From Chitinophaga barathri (lineage in GTDB: Bacteria > Bacteroidota > Bacteroidia > Chitinophagales > Chitinophagaceae): DNA of 64,000 bases. Each line of letters opens with the position of its first letter. Position 1 is the stretch's first letter. The stretch spans positions 310,001 to 374,000 of the forward strand of contig NZ_RMBX01000002.1 of NCBI RefSeq assembly GCF_003807585.1, in the 5' to 3' direction. Both the position numbers and the translations under genes were made by a program. The notes beneath the pieces are model-generated. The model was not told the DNA's origin, did not search any database, and was given only the letters and a program-made list of their open reading frames with translations. This document shows, piece by piece, positions 60,185-64,000 of the stretch.

Positions 60185-60319
60185 AGCATATTAACCGGCT
60201 CAACTCCGGATCAAGTCCGCCTCATCTCCACCTCAACTCCGCCTTCCCTACACCTCTCCTATAGCTACCATGGCTGCTCCCAGCTACTTCACCGCTATTA
60301 CGAAGCCTTTCCCGGGCTA
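60185..60319 (+). repeat. 11-bp-periodic dispersed repeat, copy 3 (best preserved)
   Basis: From 60199 the sequence divides into successive 11-mers: CTCAACTCCGG, ATCAAGTCCGC, CTCATCTCCAC, CTCAACTCCGC, CTTCCCTACAC, CTCTCCTATAG, CTACCATGGCT, GCTCCCAGCTA and so on. It is preceded by TAGCATATTAACCG, as in the copy near 10520 (reverse orientation). Confidence 0.82.
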
Positions 60320-60436
60320 AAAGACAAAATATCATCACTCTAATCATTCTGTTAGAATAAGTCAGCTCATTACACCCATCTACATGTTATCACTTTTTAT
60401 AATAATACCGTATCTTTCGTCCGAAATCATATCCCT

Positions 60437-61834
60437 ATGGCCACCTACTTTACCGAATCCCAAACCCGGGTTTTAAAATCCGCCTGGATCTGCCTTATCC
60501 CCCTGGTAATCCAAACCCTCATCGGGCGATATGCAGGGATCACCAACGTACTGGTTTACAACGGCATTTACACGCTCACGCTCCTGTTCCTCCTGTCCTG
60601 GGAATTCCTGTACGCCCGCGACTGGAAAAAGGCAGGCATCCTTGCGGGAACGTCCGCCGGTATATTCCTCCTCACACTGGGTGCATATTACCTGTTCGAC
60701 ATTCCCGCGACCGGCGAATACAGGCCGTACATTCACATTCACATGTTTTCCCTGATCAATATGCTGGCCACCCTCTTCGTACGCTGTTACCTTGCGGGCA
60801 ATACAAGATTTATCATCACCGGCACGATTGTGACCCTGGTAACCTATTACGGTTTCTCAGGAGGTTTGTTCGGACTGTATGGCGGCATTTCTAACCTCGG
60901 CGTTATTTCCTATTCCCCACATGGATATACAATCCTCTCAATTCTGTATAATGTTATTTATGTTTTCGCCTATTTCATCGCACTGTATCTCAGCGAAAAT
61001 TATTTCAACCGCGATCACTTCAAAGCAATCTTTCACTCCAAAGTTCAACTCCTGGGCGCGAAAGAATATTTCCTGCTGTATGTGATCACCGGTATACTGA
61101 TACTAAATGCGTCCACTTCCGCACCGCAACATCTCGGGATCGCCTTGTCCTACTTTTGGCATATGCCCGAATATTCCTATTATCCCCGGCTGACCGCCGC
61201 CGCCCTTTTTCCCCATCTCATGGAATGGATAGTGCAAACGCTGCTGGTGCTTCTCTGCGGTTATTTTATGCGCAACGTGATCGTGGCCCGCATGATGACT
61301 ACCGGCTCACGCAATGGTTTATTATATTTCCTGCATTTTATACCCCTGCTGAACATCATTCCGCTCACCGCTTACACTTCGCGGCAGAATGAACATAAAA
61401 GCCCCGTGGACAATGCGATGTTCTACATCCAGCGCGAGCCCTCCCAACTGCGCTCATGGATCGTCGTACTGGGAATACTCACGGCGCTGTATTTTTCTTT
61501 TATGACCTACCGGCAATTTTCATATTATAAGGGCACAGGCAGCAACACAGAGGAAATGATCATGGCGTTGATCGTGCTGCTCGGCGTGGGCAGGCTGCTG
61601 GCATTCCTGCTGATGTTCAATTACCGCAAAGCCATATTCGCCATTTTATGCATCAATATTTTCCTGTTGTTTTGCTCTGTAGGCAGCGATGGCGGTTTTG
61701 AATTGCTTGGCCTCAGGCTGGCGCTCACTTATATGTCCATGTTTTTCCTGCTGGAGATCTTCCATCCTACCCTGTTCGATGCTGATGCGGTGGCGCTGGA
61801 AGAAAGCCTGGGCAACAATTCCGAATCGCTCTAA
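60437..61834 (+). CDS. Polytopic membrane protein of unknown function
   Basis: This 465-aa protein has about 11-12 hydrophobic segments (e.g. WICLIPLVIQTLIG, AGILAGTSAGIFLLTLGAYY, FLLYVITGILILNA, LLVLLCGYFM, IFAILCINIFLLFC) and no signal peptide, so it is an inner-membrane protein. Polar loops include HSKVQLLGAKEY and TSRQNEHKSPVDNAMFYIQR. I recognise no transporter or enzyme motif. It stands alone between an intergenic repeat and a convergent lipoprotein locus. The ATG at 60437 is the first good start. Confidence 0.75.
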   Translation: MATYFTESQTRVLKSAWICLIPLVIQTLIGRYAGITNVLVYNGIYTLTLLFLLSWEFLYARDWKKAGILAGTSAGIFLLTLGAYYLFDIPATGEYRPYIHIHMFSLINMLATLFVRCYLAGNTRFIITGTIVTLVTYYGFSGGLFGLYGGISNLGVISYSPHGYTILSILYNVIYVFAYFIALYLSENYFNRDHFKAIFHSKVQLLGAKEYFLLYVITGILILNASTSAPQHLGIALSYFWHMPEYSYYPRLTAAALFPHLMEWIVQTLLVLLCGYFMRNVIVARMMTTGSRNGLLYFLHFIPLLNIIPLTAYTSRQNEHKSPVDNAMFYIQREPSQLRSWIVVLGILTALYFSFMTYRQFSYYKGTGSNTEEMIMALIVLLGVGRLLAFLLMFNYRKAIFAILCINIFLLFCSVGSDGGFELLGLRLALTYMSMFFLLEIFHPTLFDADAVALEESLGNNSESL

Positions 61835-61842
61835 CCGGAAAA

Positions 61843-61868
61843 GGCAGTACCCGCATGCGGGTACTGCC
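61843..61868. terminator. Perfect palindrome between convergent genes
   Basis: GGCAGTACCCGCA (61843-61855) is followed by its exact reverse complement (61856-61868). A T4 run follows on the minus strand, so it probably ends the lipoprotein transcript and shields the membrane-protein gene. Confidence 0.65.
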
Positions 61869-61894
61869 AGATGCAACAACTCCCTATAGCGGGA

Positions 61895-62611
61895 TTATAA
61901 TTGCTGGTACTTAAAATTATAATATGGGAAAGCTCCGCCTGTCACACCATTCTGATAAATGGAAGTGATCTCGAATTTGAACAGGTTCGCGCCGCTTTTC
62001 CAAAGCAGCGTTCTGCCCGCAACCGGAATCACGGTGTGGCCTGCGCTCCAGAGGTAAGTATACCAGCCCGCGCCATTCGCGTAGGCTATTACGGCGGGAG
62101 GTACGCCCGTACCAACCACGCTGTTCATTCCGATTACATTAGAGCCTGCGGGGCTGGCACCCGGATTGTTGGCAGTAGCCCAATCTGCCGCCACCACTGA
62201 TGCAAAGCTTTTATCGATAAAGCGGATGGAATCATTGGAAGTGATATCTCCCGTAGCAATGCCGGTAAATTTTATCTGGAAATTAGCAGGTGTTCCGGCT
62301 TCGTTCACCGTAAAACGCCAGTAAAAATTACCATCCGGCGGCTGGCCCGGGCCGGAGGTGTAAGCCTGCCTGAAATTGGCCACAGTGTATAATGCGCCAC
62401 TGCGGTTGATAGTGCCGGAAGTTACGTTGGGACCGGTAATGCCCACTGTGCTGCCATCGGGGATAATAACCGATACTCCTGGCAGATCTGCGGATACTTT
62501 TTCATCTGTGCCGGGTGTAACAATGTCATTGTTCTTGGAACAGGAAACAAGGATCAGGGCTCCCGCCATGATCCAGGTTAAACGGGAAAGGGTTTTACTA
62601 ATGGTAGTCAT
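61895..62611 (-). CDS. HmuY-like surface lipoprotein
   Basis: This 238-aa protein has a lipobox (ILVSC, Cys ~24). The C-terminal half reads GWYTYLWSAGHTVIPVAGRT and LLWKSGANLFKFEITSIYQN, ending YYNFKYQQL, a pattern typical of the HmuY family of beta-rich outer-membrane lipoproteins; the Porphyromonas member binds heme. Earlier FYWRFTVNEAG corresponds to the first strands. Whether this protein binds heme or a glycan is not shown by the sequence. The ATG at 62609-62611 is used rather than an upstream TTG. It is the last gene of a minus-strand locus entering from the right edge, 68 bp after the TIG lipoprotein gene. Confidence 0.65.
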   Translation of the reverse strand: MTTISKTLSRLTWIMAGALILVSCSKNNDIVTPGTDEKVSADLPGVSVIIPDGSTVGITGPNVTSGTINRSGALYTVANFRQAYTSGPGQPPDGNFYWRFTVNEAGTPANFQIKFTGIATGDITSNDSIRFIDKSFASVVAADWATANNPGASPAGSNVIGMNSVVGTGVPPAVIAYANGAGWYTYLWSAGHTVIPVAGRTLLWKSGANLFKFEITSIYQNGVTGGAFPYYNFKYQQL

Positions 62612-62679
62612 AATCAAAAAGGGTTGTTAAGAATAAATAAATACAGATACTCGATCAGGGGGCTGTTGCGATAAAATCT

Positions 62680-63705
62680 TTATGGAGTAACGGTGAACGA
62701 TGTGCTCCCGTCTATATTGACATAATTTTTCTGCACCTTGTCCCAGCGCCAGAATCCCATGTAATCGGAAGTGCGCAAGGCGATGAAGATACCGTTTGTA
62801 TCCCATCCGCCCAGCTCGTAAACGCCTGCGGGGAAAGTGGCGGGAATGCGGTAAGTGACAGTGGTGGCCGTAAAACTTTCCACCGGCAGCGAAGCCACTT
62901 CTTTCTCGGACCAGTCGGCATTATAACCAAATACCCGCGCTTCCTGCATATCAATAAAACCGCTGCCCTGGAAGGTGATAGTGCCGCCCTGCTTCACCGT
63001 TACCGGCGTGGACACTTCATCCGCCACCGGCCTGGCTCCATACAATACGCCGAATATTTTATTCGCCGATGTATAGGTATGTATACCACTGGTGATACGC
63101 AGTTTGTATGCACCAACCTTCACTGCGGCCACATCTGGCACGGAAATGCGCATACTGGATTCACCGTTACCTGAGATGAAAAATTCTAATGGCAATTCGG
63201 TTGTCGTATTCTGATCGTCTATGATAAAAAACTTCGTTTTAGCGGCATCTCTTTCAAAATAACGCATTACGGTGCCGTTGTCCACCACGAGGGAGCCGCC
63301 TTTCACCGCGGAGTAAGATTGCTCCGCCACCTGGATCGGCGGCTGGTTCATTATCACTTTGAGGTAAAATTTTTTCTCGGCGCCGCTCTGCGCTTTCACC
63401 GTGAAAGCGGTACCGGTCCTGAAGTTTACGGCGGTGCCTGAAGTGGGTGTTACCGAAGCGTTTTCCGTCACGATGATCTGCGGGTTGATCTTTTCCGGCT
63501 GCGGAATATGCGAAGGCCAGTAGACCACAATGCTGTCTCCCACGATGGATGCAAGGATCGTTTCCGTGCCGGCCGCCACGCTGAAGGATTCCACGCGGTT
63601 ATAGGGAGAAGGCCCGTATTCCGTTTCTTTATTGCAGGATGCTGCGGCCCATAAAAGGAACAGGCATGCAACCGCCTGGATGAGTTTTTTATATAGCTGG
63701 TTCAT
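62680..63705 (-). CDS. IPT/TIG-like surface lipoprotein
   Basis: This 341-aa protein has a lipobox (WAAASC, Cys ~24), followed by several beta-sandwich domains. VVYWPSHIPQPEKINPQIIV (~55-75) resembles a DUF5018-type start, and VTVKQGGTITFQGSGFIDMQ (~235-254) is a TIG/IPT-like hallmark, followed by VTYRIPATFPAGVYELGGWD. It is probably an outer-membrane surface protein of a SusC/SusD-type locus, analogous to SusE/SusF. The ATG at 63703-63705 lies one base after the stop of the preceding gene, so the two are co-translated. Confidence 0.75.
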   Translation of the reverse strand: MNQLYKKLIQAVACLFLLWAAASCNKETEYGPSPYNRVESFSVAAGTETILASIVGDSIVVYWPSHIPQPEKINPQIIVTENASVTPTSGTAVNFRTGTAFTVKAQSGAEKKFYLKVIMNQPPIQVAEQSYSAVKGGSLVVDNGTVMRYFERDAAKTKFFIIDDQNTTTELPLEFFISGNGESSMRISVPDVAAVKVGAYKLRITSGIHTYTSANKIFGVLYGARPVADEVSTPVTVKQGGTITFQGSGFIDMQEARVFGYNADWSEKEVASLPVESFTATTVTYRIPATFPAGVYELGGWDTNGIFIALRTSDYMGFWRWDKVQKNYVNIDGSTSFTVTP

Positions 63706-63706
63706 G

Positions 63707-64000
63707 TTAAAGTTTGTTGATCTTGACAGGGAATTTAGTGGTGGCATTTTTTCCGTAGCTATACACCTTAATTTTATACAGTCCTGTTTTTAGCTCCTGC
63801 AGCACAGGCTCCTGCGGATCTGTAAACTTAGTGATCGACCCGATGATCAGGTGAATGTTGCCCACATTGGTGGTGGATAAACCGATGGGGGAAAGTTCCC
63901 TGCCTGTTTCATCCACCAGCACCATCTTCATCAGCTCGTTCTCCTCCATAAATCCTGATCCGGTAAGCTTGATATGGATCGCATCATAGGCCAGCCGTGT
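63707..64000 (-). CDS. C-terminal part of a beta-rich surface protein (cut by window edge)
   Basis: The frame is open to the right edge (98 codons visible; the start lies outside). AIHIKLTGSGFMEENEL near the edge and TGLYKIKVYSYGKNATTKFP near the end look like a TIG-type beta-sandwich, as in the next gene. It probably encodes another surface protein of the same locus. Confidence 0.6.
   Translation of the reverse strand, partial: TRLAYDAIHIKLTGSGFMEENELMKMVLVDETGRELSPIGLSTTNVGNIHLIIGSITKFTDPQEPVLQELKTGLYKIKVYSYGKNATTKFPVKINKL

Larger units (their letters stand above)
60071..60436. other. Intergenic region after tRNA-Val
   Basis: The 366 bp contain the tRNA terminator, the best-preserved copy of the 11-bp-periodic repeat and the promoter region of the following membrane-protein gene (TATCTTTC at ~60411, an imperfect -7 element). 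No gene is seen. Confidence 0.75.

Noticed and set aside
59996..60436. tRNA-Val as an integration site for a genomic island
   Set aside because: No integrase follows and no repeat of the tRNA 3' end was noticed in the window.

Overview
The window looks like a chromosomal segment from a member of the Bacteroidota, most likely a Chitinophaga-like soil glycan degrader. The evidence is a SusC/SusD pair, many signal-peptide and lipobox glycoside hydrolases, SprB repeats with a type IX secretion (T9SS) sorting tail, promoters of the TTG-N19-TAnnTTTG type, A-rich leaders without Shine-Dalgarno sites, a NagB-PIG-L fusion and a YpdA-type reductase. No rRNA, CRISPR, insertion sequence or phage gene was seen.

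Region 1-1842 (minus strand) is the start of an arginine operon: a GNAT acetyltransferase, then argG, which runs off the left edge. A long structured leader precedes the GNAT gene, and a tandem array of 55-bp hairpin repeats precedes argG.

Region 1843-29406 is a large glycan catabolic island. It holds a GH29 fucosidase, a GH109 alpha-N-acetylgalactosaminidase, SusC/SusD, a galactose transporter with galactokinase, a FucP-like transporter overlapping a ROK sugar kinase, a Tat-exported glycosylasparaginase, CutC, two secreted phosphoesterases, a GH92 alpha-mannosidase, a GH20 hexosaminidase and a NagB-PIG-L fusion. Together these suit trimming of N-glycan or mucin-like chains: fucose, GalNAc, mannose and GlcNAc are removed, GlcNAc-Asn is split, and the amino sugar enters glycolysis at the NagB step. 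Two matching LacI-type palindromes mark a candidate regulon. A DUF4143-type ATPase sits inside the island as an unrelated gene.

Region 29716-49067 is the most unusual part. It is one tightly packed minus-strand unit of seven genes: an outer-membrane barrel, an Fn3/coiled-coil protein, an 882-aa exported protein ending in an HNH/Endo VII nuclease domain, a small cytoplasmic protein resembling an immunity protein, a 1484-aa secreted beta-rich protein, a multi-Fn3 protein, and a 1873-aa protein with 17 SprB repeats and a T9SS tail. I read it as a candidate T9SS-linked toxin-delivery or adhesin system with its own immunity gene.

Region 49359-59876 is mostly housekeeping: rmuC-GNAT-PhyH dioxygenase-amidotransferase-ypdA as one operon, murB, an atypical SDR, plsC-priA and mtaB. 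A tRNA-Val (UAC) with a textbook Bacteroidota promoter follows. The right edge holds an unknown membrane protein and the tail of another surface-lipoprotein locus with TIG-like and HmuY-like proteins. Three intergenic regions carry copies of an 11-bp-periodic dispersed repeat.
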